Source: an uncultured Lentisphaeria bacterium (lineage in GTDB: Bacteria > Verrucomicrobiota > Lentisphaeria > Victivallales > UBA1829). Taken from it: a stretch of DNA of 64,000 nucleotides. Positions 53,501 through 61,178 of the stretch are shown here, piece by piece. The DNA lies in NCBI GenBank assembly GCA_905197955.1, contig CAJKAR010000008.1:61551-125550 (forward strand), read 5' to 3'. The notes beneath the pieces are model-generated. The model was not told the origin of the DNA. It saw only the letters and a program-made list of their open reading frames with translations, and ran no database searches. The first letter of the stretch is position 1; every line of letters begins with the position of its first letter. A program made the position numbers and the translations under genes.

Positions 53501-55708
53501 GGTTATGGCGTGAGGCATCGAAAGAGAGGTCAGAATCCCGTATTTCGAAAGTTCGGTGCGGAACTGATCGTTGTAACTGTTGCCGCCGATTCGGAAATTG
53601 TAACAGCGGTCGCCGTCGAACAAATAATTGATGCCGATTTTTTTCGCCGTCCTCGCAAGATGACGGATCTTCTCCCGGGTGGAATCGGACGCAATTCCCG
53701 TATGATTGATCGGAAGGGCGCGGAGATGAATCGTTCTGCCGTTGAGAACAAAGTCGCGTCCGCGGATGGCAAACTCCCGTACGCCGAACTCCTGCGGAAA
53801 AAAGCGGTCAAGCTCTTTCCCTGATCCGTCGCGGAGAATCATATCCAGCGAATAAAGATGTTCAGGGGTATTGATATCCCAGAGTTTCGCATTGCGCCAC
53901 TCGCCCCCAAAGCAAAAGCGGAACTCCTCATTTTTCCCATCGCAGCGGAACGTCTCCGAACGAAAACGTTTCACGATTTCTTTTCCCTCACGGATCACAG
54001 CTTCCAGGGTGTAGCTTCCTGCGGGAAGACGCTGAAAACCGGTATCAAAGCGAATCGTTCCGTCACTTACCGGCCGAGTCTCTACGCGCACATCCCCGAT
54101 CTCATACTGCATCGGAAGGGAAACCAGCCATCCATCGCCGACCAGTCCTTTGTTCGCCAGTTCCCGGAAGGATCTGTATTCCCGGCTCATCCCCATAAAA
54201 TGACTGAACTCCGCGGGATCGGCGGAAAAACGGATCCGCAGATTCTGTTTCCTGCCCGGCTTTGCCAGAGATGTAATGTCGAGCTGTCCGCCGGGAAAAG
54301 TCAGCGATCCCGCCTGAGCTCCATCAATGAAAAAAAGCGCAACGCCCTGCACCAGATCAAAATCCAGCTTGATGCGGCGACCTTTCCAATCGGCAGGAAT
54401 GGTGAACTCCCGCTCATACCATCCGAGCCGGAGCACCTGTTTCCGGAGCGCCGCCGATTCACGCGCCGGCAGATAAAACACATGATCGTTCGAGGAATTG
54501 CTGAGATCAGGCCACGCGGCAGGCACCTTGAACCATCCCCAGCCGTCGCGCGGAGGCCGCATCTCCTGCAACGACTCGAATACGGGACGGAAACGCCAGA
54601 GTCCATTCAGCGACACCTTCTCCCGAAACGCTGTCCGGATACGCGCGGCATCATCCAGACGGAACAGCGCCTCCGGAGCCGATCCATCCGGCGGCGGCAG
54701 ATTGCGCACTTCCGGAATCAGCATGATTTCCACATTCTCAATCTCCACCGATCCCGCATCCCCGTAATTTGCCGGAATGACCTGTAAAACCGGAGCCCCG
54801 CGCGGAATCATATAAGTCCGGTCTATTTCCGTCCATCCATGGGAACCGAGAAAGGTCGGAATATCCAGATATTTGCCGAAGAGCTTCCCGGCACGGTCTC
54901 GAAACATCAAATCCAGCCGGGCATTCTGCCAGCTCAGCTTTCCCCGCACGACCCCCTCCGTCCGGATCCGATAGCGGACACGCAGTTCGACTCCCGGTTC
55001 CTCAGGAGGCAATGCCGCAATCTCCGGAGGCAGAGGAATCGGAACCGAAATCTGGCACGGTCCGCGATCCAAAACAAACGAAGGCTTCCCCTCCCGCCAC
55101 ACCATCCGCATTCCCGCGGGAAGACGACGATTACGGAAACTCTCCGGAGTCAGCAGATTCCTGCCGAATGGGATCTGCGCACGGAGAATCGAACCATATT
55201 CTTCCGGCGAGATGCGTTTCAGGCGCACATCCGCAAACTCGATGTTTCCCGAAGTTCCGAAATTTCCCGGATCCAGCCGAAGCACCGCCGCTCCAGCGGG
55301 AACCGCATAGACCCGACGGCATTCGACAAACTCCTTCTGCGTCCCGGATGCGCTGAAAACATTCGGCCATTCGCCGACACCCTCCCCTTTTTTGTTATAA
55401 AAGCGCATCGCCATCCGTCCGTTCCGCCAGGACTCCTTTCCTGGGATCAGACCGGTCGCCCGCATTTTCATGTTCAGGAGCAGATACCGGCAGTCCGGCG
55501 GCAGGGGCAGACGGAATCCTGCCTGTCCGGGCCCATGGATCACAATCCGCAGCGATCCGTTTTCAACCGTAAGTTCCGTTCCCGGCTTCCTGTTCCATCC
55601 CCGGAGCGGCTTCCCGTCCGCAGAGAGGAGAAGATTTCCGCGCCCGCCTCCGGCAGCAACAACAGCACAGAGCAGCAAAAGAAGTGCAATTCGTTTTTTT
55701 AAATTCAT
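50519..55708 (-). CDS. Giant secreted GH2-like protein with altered acid/base site
   Basis: 1729 residues. Signal peptide LKKRIALLLLLCAVVAAGGG. Two CBM-like sandwiches occupy the first ~340 residues. A GH2-type jelly roll follows (WYEREFTIPADWKGRRIKLD), then the barrel with GRTIHLRALPINHTG. The nucleophile candidate is Glu869 in ILFVEYGIP. At the acid/base place the sequence is LYAVNHNALGY, with His775 instead of Glu after the Asn. A second sugar-binding domain (YFWYRKSFELSPELAAEPLE, WIWLDGKFLG) ends the protein. It is the third gene of a LacI-pseudopilin operon. It may be a weak or specialised hydrolase or purely a binding protein. Confidence 0.8.
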   Translation of the reverse strand: MNLKKRIALLLLLCAVVAAGGGRGNLLLSADGKPLRGWNRKPGTELTVENGSLRIVIHGPGQAGFRLPLPPDCRYLLLNMKMRATGLIPGKESWRNGRMAMRFYNKKGEGVGEWPNVFSASGTQKEFVECRRVYAVPAGAAVLRLDPGNFGTSGNIEFADVRLKRISPEEYGSILRAQIPFGRNLLTPESFRNRRLPAGMRMVWREGKPSFVLDRGPCQISVPIPLPPEIAALPPEEPGVELRVRYRIRTEGVVRGKLSWQNARLDLMFRDRAGKLFGKYLDIPTFLGSHGWTEIDRTYMIPRGAPVLQVIPANYGDAGSVEIENVEIMLIPEVRNLPPPDGSAPEALFRLDDAARIRTAFREKVSLNGLWRFRPVFESLQEMRPPRDGWGWFKVPAAWPDLSNSSNDHVFYLPARESAALRKQVLRLGWYEREFTIPADWKGRRIKLDFDLVQGVALFFIDGAQAGSLTFPGGQLDITSLAKPGRKQNLRIRFSADPAEFSHFMGMSREYRSFRELANKGLVGDGWLVSLPMQYEIGDVRVETRPVSDGTIRFDTGFQRLPAGSYTLEAVIREGKEIVKRFRSETFRCDGKNEEFRFCFGGEWRNAKLWDINTPEHLYSLDMILRDGSGKELDRFFPQEFGVREFAIRGRDFVLNGRTIHLRALPINHTGIASDSTREKIRHLARTAKKIGINYLFDGDRCYNFRIGGNSYNDQFRTELSKYGILTSLSMPHAITDFNAKLDDPEFASAYRKLCTYRIRRVQNVPGLVLYAVNHNALGYADMQNPLTMGTDWRPEHAGLGSDRRTAGLKAEAIIRSIDPTRPVYHHDAGNLGSISAQNFYLNWVPAQERSDWLEHWEKKGTMPILFVEYGIPHVASWSSNRGPGFIWRSPEVQGTWLDEFNAEYLGEVAYAFNDAKQQMFRREYSAAKNNTPTRFLTSYNILRDPSTHKVRSIMLKRNLRDLRARGLSGFQPWDHTSFYDIEKAVKSGPHPDRFRNLKEPGPVADRIRASSYFLSDPFSTFRANPTGKVLEYGYRELLGWIAGKPGNFTEQSCRFRPGESVEKSLMILNDSRREQSVVCRWKTDSMRDWSASTVRISPGGRAEVPIRFTAPETDTERSGRINAEFEFAKGEILRDSFPFTVLPARRAHLSSRIGLWDPEKSAAPLLEKIGVKFRLLREEGDLDGINMVVIGRYGLETLPFDLSARLNKGVRLLILEQRLEQLNRLGIRGAEHGLRTLFPVGRRAFRVLSDWRGSSTTRPYFMPGAEVNRQYPKSSWNGFMNTHIWYSGQRGNVADLLLEKPSRGNWLPLYHGGFDLQYAPAILFREGEAKILFSQLDLSDRTEADVQAEHVLAELLEVLEKSETPEIRPVFFLGTETGQLLDKLRIDALPVSETLPANALLVISSGNALPANIRQTLQNGGALLALGWNSAEIRRLLPDAEVEEGTFGTDLATGLNAVPEFAGLCNADLHLRYEEKFTAFPADSIGGRLLQIAGMGKGKIVFYQLPPYRINGKEFIKRTTVRRGFYTVSRLLANLGARARTELTDSFRAMSGKRMLKPLSLAGIWEGIEDLDGKLRNGTRLPDFRSVRQWRKIRVPGMFNQEIPELRGRNGYFWYRKSFELSPELAAEPLELEIGAVDDESWIWLDGKFLGAVTKQTNPKDYWLAIRRHRFAPGALKPGRHELVILCNDVYHLGGISGHPRLFSTRDPFRMHVDQAIPEDDPYRYYHW

Positions 55709-55761
55709 ACTAGGACTCCCTAATTCCAGTGTTTTCCCTTTGAAATAACAAGACTCCGAAC

Positions 55762-56598
55762 TCATTCTCCGGAAAGAAAAAGTCTTCCATCCATATTGAT
55801 TGTACAAGTAATCGGGAGCTCCTGTTTTGCCAGCTGCTCTCTGGAGCGGCTCTCAACATGTCCGTCAAAATAGAGAAGATTCCCGTAATTGTTGTGCCAG
55901 AGCTTTACGCCGGCACCGTTTTCATCGGAATCCAGTTTAGCGGCAGCCGCCCCTTTACGCAGCGAATCGGCAGCGGCAACGGAGTATCCGGAATCCGCAA
56001 TCAGCGGAGAGGCAACAGGACGTTTTGCTCGATTGAACTGATAAAACTTGCTGTCCGCACTCAAACGTCTCCAGACATCCCCGAACGTCGAAATGAACTC
56101 CTGCTGCGATGCGGCATTCTGCATTACTCCGGAATCTCCGTACTTCAGAATCCCGTAGGTAAACAGATGCCGAGATCCCACACCCGGTATGGTACTCGGA
56201 CAGTGAAACAGCTTTTCCCCGAGATCCCCCGCCAGAGGAAAACCCGAAAGCGCATTGCCGTTGACATCATAATACCGGTATCCAAGGAACAGAGACCAGG
56301 TCGTATAATAGGAGCCGGATTTCATCATAACCGGAAAATATCCTTCCGAACTGTCGGAATAGAGATTGATCCCGATCCCTACCTGTTTGAGATTGGAAAC
56401 ACACTGAATGCCACGCGCCTTTTCTCTTGCCTTGTTCAATGCCGGAAGAAGGAGAGCTGCCAGGATACCAATAATTGCAACAACAATAAGAAGCTCTATC
56501 AATGTAAAAGAGAAACACGATGTCTGCGCATTGTTTTTCACATACTTTTTTCCAGAGAGAACATGAGTCCGGATACCTGTTGAAATGATTTGTCGCAT
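55762..56598 (-). CDS. Pseudopilin-like protein with H-X9-DG motif
   Basis: 278 residues from ATG 56598, which has a CAGG box upstream; the ATG at 56622 lacks one. A long 29-residue polar leader precedes FTLIELLIVVAIIGILAALL, the prepilin motif. The C-terminal end HNNYGNLLYFDGHVE fits H-X9-DG exactly. Second gene of the operon, followed 53 bases later by the giant GH2-like gene. Confidence 0.85.
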   Translation of the reverse strand: MRQIISTGIRTHVLSGKKYVKNNAQTSCFSFTLIELLIVVAIIGILAALLLPALNKAREKARGIQCVSNLKQVGIGINLYSDSSEGYFPVMMKSGSYYTTWSLFLGYRYYDVNGNALSGFPLAGDLGEKLFHCPSTIPGVGSRHLFTYGILKYGDSGVMQNAASQQEFISTFGDVWRRLSADSKFYQFNRAKRPVASPLIADSGYSVAAADSLRKGAAAAKLDSDENGAGVKLWHNNYGNLLYFDGHVESRSREQLAKQELPITCTINMDGRLFLSGE

Positions 56599-56627
56599 GA
56601 GATTGCCTGCCTTTCCTGTCATTTAAA

Positions 56628-57644
56628 TTAATCTGCCGGAAAACTTTCGTTTTCTGCGAAAGTAACCGGTATTTTCCGTTGTACAAGTTTCTTTTTGTTT
56701 TCCAGAAGAGCGAGAAGCTCTTCGACCGCGCACTTTCCAATCTCCACATCGCGAGTCTGGGCACAAAAGAAATGATCTGAAGGAAGACGGGTTCGCTCCT
56801 GACCGTCGAAACAGCCGATTGGAATCCTCATATTTCTCTTTTCCACAGCGCGGGCGGCACCTCTGGCGAGCTGAGGAGCGGTCGCAAGCAGAGCATCATA
56901 ATGACCGTTTTCCAGAAGTTCCACGGCAAGAGCTTCCCCATCGTGCTCCGTATAATCGCTGTAACGAATTGCGGAAGGAGAAAGAATAATCCCGGCTTTT
57001 TTCATACCAGAACAAAGTTGGGAAATTATGGAGGTATCCGGTTTTCCTGCCAGCCAGCAGAAACTGCGGCAACCGCTCTGTTTCAATCGAAGAGCAATCC
57101 CTTCAGCCGCCTGTTCATAATCGCTTGCAATATAATGAAGAGGAGGCATCTCCTTTCCGGAATCCGGAATCGAAGTCAGAAAAATACGGGGCCCTGTCAG
57201 CTCCACGAGCTTTTCCCGATATTGTTCGGAACGGTGAGCACCCCAGATCAGAAGCCCGTCCAACAACCCGGAACTGAACATCCCGGCATACCGGAAATCG
57301 GGACGATTGAACAGCAGAAGCAGATGATAGGAGGTCCCTTTCAACGCCTGTTCAATACCGCTCATGATATCCGCAAAATGCGTGTCATGGAACACATTAT
57401 GCCCCATCTCCTCCTGCGACGGCACAAGAAGACCTATCACAAAACTCCGCCGGGTAAAAAAACGCTGAGCATTGACATTCGGCACATAATTGAGTTTCCG
57501 TGCCGCCTCGCGCACCTTCGCCTGCGTCCGTTCCGGAATCGAAAGTTCCTCTGACGGATGATTCAGGACTTTTGAGACCGTACAGGTACTCAATCCGACA
57601 TATTGTGCCAGCTCGCGAATCGTACAGTTTTTCTGTTTTCCCAT
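56628..57644 (-). CDS. LacI-family transcriptional regulator
   Basis: 338 residues. HTH CTIRELAQYVGLSTCTVSKVLN with hinge region ARKLNYVPNVNAQRF; effector domain with SFVIGLLVPSQEE, HYIASDYEQAAEGI and MRIPIGCFDG. It heads the operon, directly after a perfect promoter carrying two LacI-type palindromes, and almost certainly represses itself. Sugar ligand unknown. Confidence 0.92.
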   Translation of the reverse strand: MGKQKNCTIRELAQYVGLSTCTVSKVLNHPSEELSIPERTQAKVREAARKLNYVPNVNAQRFFTRRSFVIGLLVPSQEEMGHNVFHDTHFADIMSGIEQALKGTSYHLLLLFNRPDFRYAGMFSSGLLDGLLIWGAHRSEQYREKLVELTGPRIFLTSIPDSGKEMPPLHYIASDYEQAAEGIALRLKQSGCRSFCWLAGKPDTSIISQLCSGMKKAGIILSPSAIRYSDYTEHDGEALAVELLENGHYDALLATAPQLARGAARAVEKRNMRIPIGCFDGQERTRLPSDHFFCAQTRDVEIGKCAVEELLALLENKKKLVQRKIPVTFAENESFPAD

Positions 57645-57660
57645 CTGACAACCTCATAAA

Positions 57661-57685
57661 TTAACGCGTTTACTTAACACGTTAA
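57661..57685. promoter_or_regulatory. Tandem LacI-type operators
   Basis: TTAACGCGTTTA (57661-57672) and TTAACACGTTAA (57674-57685) are near-palindromes with the central CG step typical of LacI-family sites, between the -10 box and the start codon of the regulator. Confidence 0.6.
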
Positions 57686-57689
57686 CTTT

Positions 57690-57718
57690 ATTATAGCACA
57701 TTCCTTTAAAAATGTCAA
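57690..57718 (-). promoter_or_regulatory. Perfect consensus promoter of the third glycan operon
   Basis: TTGACA (57713-57718), 17-base spacer, TATAAT (57690-57695) on the minus strand, all twelve positions consensus. Confidence 0.9.
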
Positions 57719-58016
57719 CGGGGATATGCGAAAAAAACAGAACAATCCCCTCCGCCCTCATCCAATCAAGAGCATCTTTGCTCAAAATTGTTTTCTGCTG
57801 AAACAATTTTTGTTTTATTCCCGATATGCAAAAAATATCCTCCATGCACCAAGAAAATACAATCCGATCAAAGGAACCGCCGCCGATCCTCCAAAGAGAA
57901 TCTATCAGAAGCAGCAGAAACGGTGCAAAAAAAAATCAAAATCAAATTGATCCAGACTTGTAAAACTCAAATATACCACTATTTTTCAGGGTGCAGTTGT
58001 ACAGGAGATAGAAAAA
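57719..58016. other. Intergenic region with three stem-loops, no gene seen
   Basis: Holds GGGGAT/ATCCCC (57720-57750), GAGCA/TGCTC (57770-57783) and a perfect 10-bp AAAATTGTTT/AAACAATTTT hairpin (57784-57810) ending in a T-rich run. The rest is A-rich and without coding signal. A small RNA is possible (see findings). Confidence 0.35.
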
Positions 58017-58274
58017 ATGAATGTGAAAAAAGAATATTATGGAGATGGACTCACACAACTCCATTTTGTCGGAGGACTTGTCCGATATGATTTTGCAACT
58101 CTTCAGCCGGATCCATCGGGAAATGGCGGGACCCCGATTCCGAAAAAGAATCTGCGGCTCGTCATGAATCTCTCGGGCTTCCTGAAAACCTACGACACCA
58201 TGAAAACTCTGCTGGACCGGATGATCGATGCCGGAATCGTAAAAAAGAACCTGATCGAAAAACTGGATGACTGA
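58017..58274 (+). CDS. Small conserved-looking protein of unknown function
   Basis: 85 residues, no signal peptide. It begins MNVKKEYYGDGLTQLHFVGG and ends in a helix (MKTLLDRMIDAGIVKKNLIEKL). The sequence LVRYDFATLQPD and the proline-glycine turn that follows suggest a small beta-then-alpha fold. A GGAG box lies nine bases upstream of the ATG. I do not recognise the family. Confidence 0.6.
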   Translation: MNVKKEYYGDGLTQLHFVGGLVRYDFATLQPDPSGNGGTPIPKKNLRLVMNLSGFLKTYDTMKTLLDRMIDAGIVKKNLIEKLDD

Positions 58275-58287
58275 TTTTTCCTCAAAA

Positions 58288-58372
58288 GAAACGCCGAAAA
58301 ACATTCTTTTTCATAAAAAAATACTTTTTTTTCACTTTTTTTTCACTTTTTTTTCATTTTTTTTGGCGTTTC
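58288..58372. repeat. Helically phased T8 tracts inside an inverted repeat
   Basis: Four runs of eight T begin at 58325, 58336, 58347 and 58357, separated by CAC, CAC and CA, giving an 11, 11 and 10 base period. The block is bracketed by the inverted repeat GAAACGCC (58288-58295) and GGCGTTTC (58365-58372). Phased A/T tracts of this kind bend DNA; the outer repeat could also form a loose terminator for the gene at 58017. Confidence 0.7.
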
Positions 58373-58437
58373 CGCATGTAAATTTCATCCGACATGCGTT
58401 ATATTCACAAAATAAACCGTACACGAAAGGAACTAGC

Positions 58438-58746
58438 ATGTACAAAATTGAGTTTTACACCCCGGAGTCGCACCTCGAAACCGTGAAGAAAGCCATGTTT
58501 GACGCAGGAGCGGGACATCTCGAAAACTACGATTGCTGCTGCTGGCAGACCAAGGGAATCGGACAGTTCCGTCCGCTCGAAGGCAGCAACCCCTATTCCG
58601 GAGAGCTCGGAACCGCGGAAAAAGATACCGAATGGAAGGTCGAAATGGTCTGCGCAGATGACTGCATTGACGCCGTTATCACAGCACTCAAAGAGACACA
58701 TCCCTATGAGACTCCGGCCTATCAGTACTGGGAAGTCAAGGCTTGA
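58438..58746 (+). CDS. NIF3 C-terminal-like (YqfO/CutA-fold) protein
   Basis: 102 residues. MYKIEFYTPESHLETVKKAMFDAGAG, CCCWQTKGIGQFRPLEGSNPY and the closing ETHPYETPAYQYWEV match the standalone form of the domain inserted in YqfO/NIF3 proteins. The Cys triplet YDCCCWQT is conserved in part in the family. An AAAGGA box is seven bases before the ATG. Its stop overlaps the next start by four bases. Function not established. Confidence 0.85.
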   Translation: MYKIEFYTPESHLETVKKAMFDAGAGHLENYDCCCWQTKGIGQFRPLEGSNPYSGELGTAEKDTEWKVEMVCADDCIDAVITALKETHPYETPAYQYWEVKA

Positions 58747-59372
58747 ACATCTTTTTATCCACTCTTTACACCAATCCGACCTATTTTCTGCTGGTGGTGC
58801 TGAGCGTGATTCCCTCCATCTGTCTGCATGAGTACTTTCATGCGCAGACAGCATTGTGGATGGGCGATGACACGGCCGCACAAAACGGACATCTCACTCT
58901 CAATCCGCTCCGGCAGATGGGCTGGATTTCCATTGTGACATTCCTCATCATCGGCATTGCATGGGGAATGGTCCCCGTAAATCGCGGAAAACTGACCAGA
59001 ACGGGAGCGGTTCTGGTCTCCTTCTCAGGTCCGCTGGCAAATCTCGGACTGTTTCTCTTTTCCATAGCGGCGCTTCTGGTAATGATCCTGCTGAAACAGC
59101 ATGCAGGAGCGCAATTCCCGGATTTGCTGTATGCGTATTTCCAGCTTCTCGGAATTTACAATCTGGTTCTCTTCATTCTCAATATGCTGCCGATTCCAGG
59201 ACTCGACGGGTGGGGGATTCTTTCCGAACTCATTCCGCTCAAAAATGTCGATTCCGAATTTGTGAAAGGTGTTATGCTTCTCTTCATGCTGGCAGTATTT
59301 GTCGGGATCGGCTACCTTTTTGATCTGTCGGAATGGGTGCTGTTCTGGATTCTTTCGCTGGTGTTCGGCTGA
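58743..59372 (+). CDS. Site-2 protease family (M50) membrane metalloprotease
   Basis: 209 residues from a TTG that overlaps the previous stop (TTGA). The zinc motif is His29-Glu30-Tyr-Phe-His33 (HEYFHAQ), the third ligand Asp155 in NMLPIPGLDGWG. Five or so membrane helices. This is the short, PDZ-less S2P group. No other start codon lies before the HExxH, supporting the TTG. Substrate unknown. Confidence 0.88.
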   Translation: MNIFLSTLYTNPTYFLLVVLSVIPSICLHEYFHAQTALWMGDDTAAQNGHLTLNPLRQMGWISIVTFLIIGIAWGMVPVNRGKLTRTGAVLVSFSGPLANLGLFLFSIAALLVMILLKQHAGAQFPDLLYAYFQLLGIYNLVLFILNMLPIPGLDGWGILSELIPLKNVDSEFVKGVMLLFMLAVFVGIGYLFDLSEWVLFWILSLVFG

Positions 59373-59391
59373 GCACGGAGGCTTTCCGGAA

Positions 59392-60600
59392 ATGATGGAA
59401 GCAAAAATCCCGGTCTGGACCGTCACTCAGCTTAACGAGGCAATCAAGGATCTGCTGGAAAATACCTTTCTGCCGGTCTGTATTCTCGGAGAGATCAGCG
59501 GACTGACAATTCATCGTTCCGGACACGTCTATCTCACGCTGAAGGATGAACACGCCCAGATCCGCGCGGTCTACTTCAACGGCGCGGCAAAATGCTCCGA
59601 ACTGGACCTGCGCAACGGAACGCAGGTGGAGGCGTATGGAAGAATCGCGTTCTACGCTCCCCGCGGAGAATGTCAGCTGACTTTGCGGGAAATCAAACTG
59701 CTCGGGACCGGATCGCTCCAACAGAAATTCGAGGAGATGAAGAAGCGTCTTGCCGCCGAAGGACTCTTCGATGCGGACCGCAAAAAAGATCTCCCGTTCG
59801 TTCCGCGCTGTATCGGAATCATCACCTCGCCGGAGGGCGCGGCGATCAAAGACTTCATCAAAGTTGCGCTGAAACGGTTTCCGCCTCTCCGCTTCCGCGT
59901 CTTTCCGGCGCCCGTGCAGGGGAAAGGCGCCGAACAGATTCTGGCGCAGGGAGTTCGATTCTTCAACCGATATCACTGTGCCGATGTGATCCTGATTACT
60001 CGCGGAGGAGGAAGTCTGGAGGATCTCTGGCCGTTCAACGAAGAGGTGCTGGCACGCGCTGTGGCGGAAAGCGATCTGCCGGTGGTCAGCGCGGTCGGGC
60101 ATGAAATCGACACGACCATCTGCGATCTTGTCGCGGATCGCCGGGCTCCGACACCGACCGCCGCAGCAGAAGTGCTGCTCCCCGATTTTCATGCCCTTAA
60201 GGAAGATGCCGAAGCCCTTCTGCTCCGGCTCAAAAATGCAACGGAACTCACGTGGCAGAGAGCGCAGAGCCGATTGGAACGCCTCTGTTCCGCCAAAGCC
60301 ATGATGCGCCCGGCACAGATGCTTCAGGAACGGATGCAGATGATCGACTATACCGTCAAAGATATGGAAAACGCTCTCTTCCGTGCCGCTCAGGAACAGG
60401 AGAACCGTCTGCTCCGCCTCCATGACAAGCTCAATGCCCTGAACCCGACGAAAATATTGAACCGCGGCTATGCCGTTCTGCTTGATAATCAGGGAAAAGC
60501 GGTTACATTACCTTTACAGGTCCCCGCTGGAAGCGAAGTAACTGCCATCCTCGCCGGCGGAAGGATCAAACTTGAGTCGAAAGGAGAACTGAAACCATGA
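59392..60600 (+). CDS. xseA: Exodeoxyribonuclease VII large subunit
   Basis: 402 residues. N-terminal OB domain (VCILGEISGLTIHRSGHVYLTLKD), then the conserved catalytic core ITSPEGAAIKDFIKVALKRFP, LITRGGGSLEDLWPFNEE and VSAVGHEIDTTICDLVADRRAPTPTAAAE, a coiled coil and the C-terminal LNALNPTKILNRGYAVL. Degrades single-stranded DNA to oligonucleotides with XseB. GGAGG sits ten bases upstream of ATG 59392. Its stop overlaps the next gene by four bases, but that gene is not xseB. Confidence 0.95.
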   Translation: MMEAKIPVWTVTQLNEAIKDLLENTFLPVCILGEISGLTIHRSGHVYLTLKDEHAQIRAVYFNGAAKCSELDLRNGTQVEAYGRIAFYAPRGECQLTLREIKLLGTGSLQQKFEEMKKRLAAEGLFDADRKKDLPFVPRCIGIITSPEGAAIKDFIKVALKRFPPLRFRVFPAPVQGKGAEQILAQGVRFFNRYHCADVILITRGGGSLEDLWPFNEEVLARAVAESDLPVVSAVGHEIDTTICDLVADRRAPTPTAAAEVLLPDFHALKEDAEALLLRLKNATELTWQRAQSRLERLCSAKAMMRPAQMLQERMQMIDYTVKDMENALFRAAQEQENRLLRLHDKLNALNPTKILNRGYAVLLDNQGKAVTLPLQVPAGSEVTAILAGGRIKLESKGELKP

Positions 60601-60926
60601 AACATCTCTTCCTCGCAGCCTCCGCCGTACTGCTTCTCGGCACGGGAATTCTTACCGCCGCAGAGCCCGCCCAGAAAAAAACGGAACCGAAAAAAACTGT
60701 TCAGAAATGCGCCTGCACTGGAGAAGCCGTCTGCAAATGCGACAAAGCAAAAAAATGCAAATGCAACGAAGCAAAAAAAGCCGATGCAAAAAAGAAAACA
60801 GAAAAAGCCAAACAGGCTCCGATTAAAAAACCGGTTTCACAGTCCATTATCAAGCGGGTGACAAATCCGGTGCTCGAACAGCAGAAAAAACGCGATCAGC
60901 AGCTCATTGATCAGGGTCTGCTCTGA
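60597..60926 (+). CDS. Small secreted Cys/Lys-rich protein
   Basis: 109 residues with a signal peptide (LFLAASAVLLLGTGILTAAE). The mature part is Lys- and Ala-rich with the cysteine array KCACTGEAVCKCDKAKKCKC, two CxC pairs and further cysteines, then a helical tail IIKRVTNPVLEQQKKRDQQ. Metal binding is plausible. It overlaps xseA (ATGA), where xseB would be expected in many genomes. No family recognised. Confidence 0.7.
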   Translation: MKHLFLAASAVLLLGTGILTAAEPAQKKTEPKKTVQKCACTGEAVCKCDKAKKCKCNEAKKADAKKKTEKAKQAPIKKPVSQSIIKRVTNPVLEQQKKRDQQLIDQGLL

Positions 60927-60976
60927 CATATTCTCATTACAGAACATCACCCTGGTTCTATTCTGAATCAAAGTAC

Positions 60977-61013
60977 AAATACCGGGATTCCCTGATGATC
61001 CCGGTATTTTTTT
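60977..61013 (+). terminator. Intrinsic terminator
   Basis: A 12-bp perfect stem (AAATACCGGGAT with ATCCCGGTATTT) and a 9-base loop, running into a seven-T stretch, about 50 bases after the Cys/Lys-rich gene. Confidence 0.9.
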
Positions 61014-61068
61014 CCCATAGGAGAGATCGTTTTCCATCCGAAACTCTCTTTCATGCGGTGACAAAGGG

Positions 61069-61094
61069 GAAAATGTGACTCTTTTCACATTTTC
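61069..61094. promoter_or_regulatory. Perfect 10-bp inverted repeat upstream of the LacI-MFS promoter
   Basis: GAAAATGTGA and TCACATTTTC around a 6-base centre, 26 bases before the -35 box. The TGTGA/TCACA half-sites resemble a CRP-type site with a 6-base centre. Confidence 0.45.
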
Positions 61095-61120
61095 AGGCAC
61101 AAAAATCCGGCCGGTGCCGA

Positions 61121-61149
61121 TTGACAAATCTTCCGATCCGGCGTATCGT
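61121..61149 (+). promoter_or_regulatory. Promoter of the LacI-MFS operon
   Basis: Perfect TTGACA, 17-base spacer and TATCGT (four of six) 30 bases before the regulator start. Confidence 0.65.
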
Positions 61150-61178
61150 TCTCCCAAACACCGGAGATAACGGCAATC

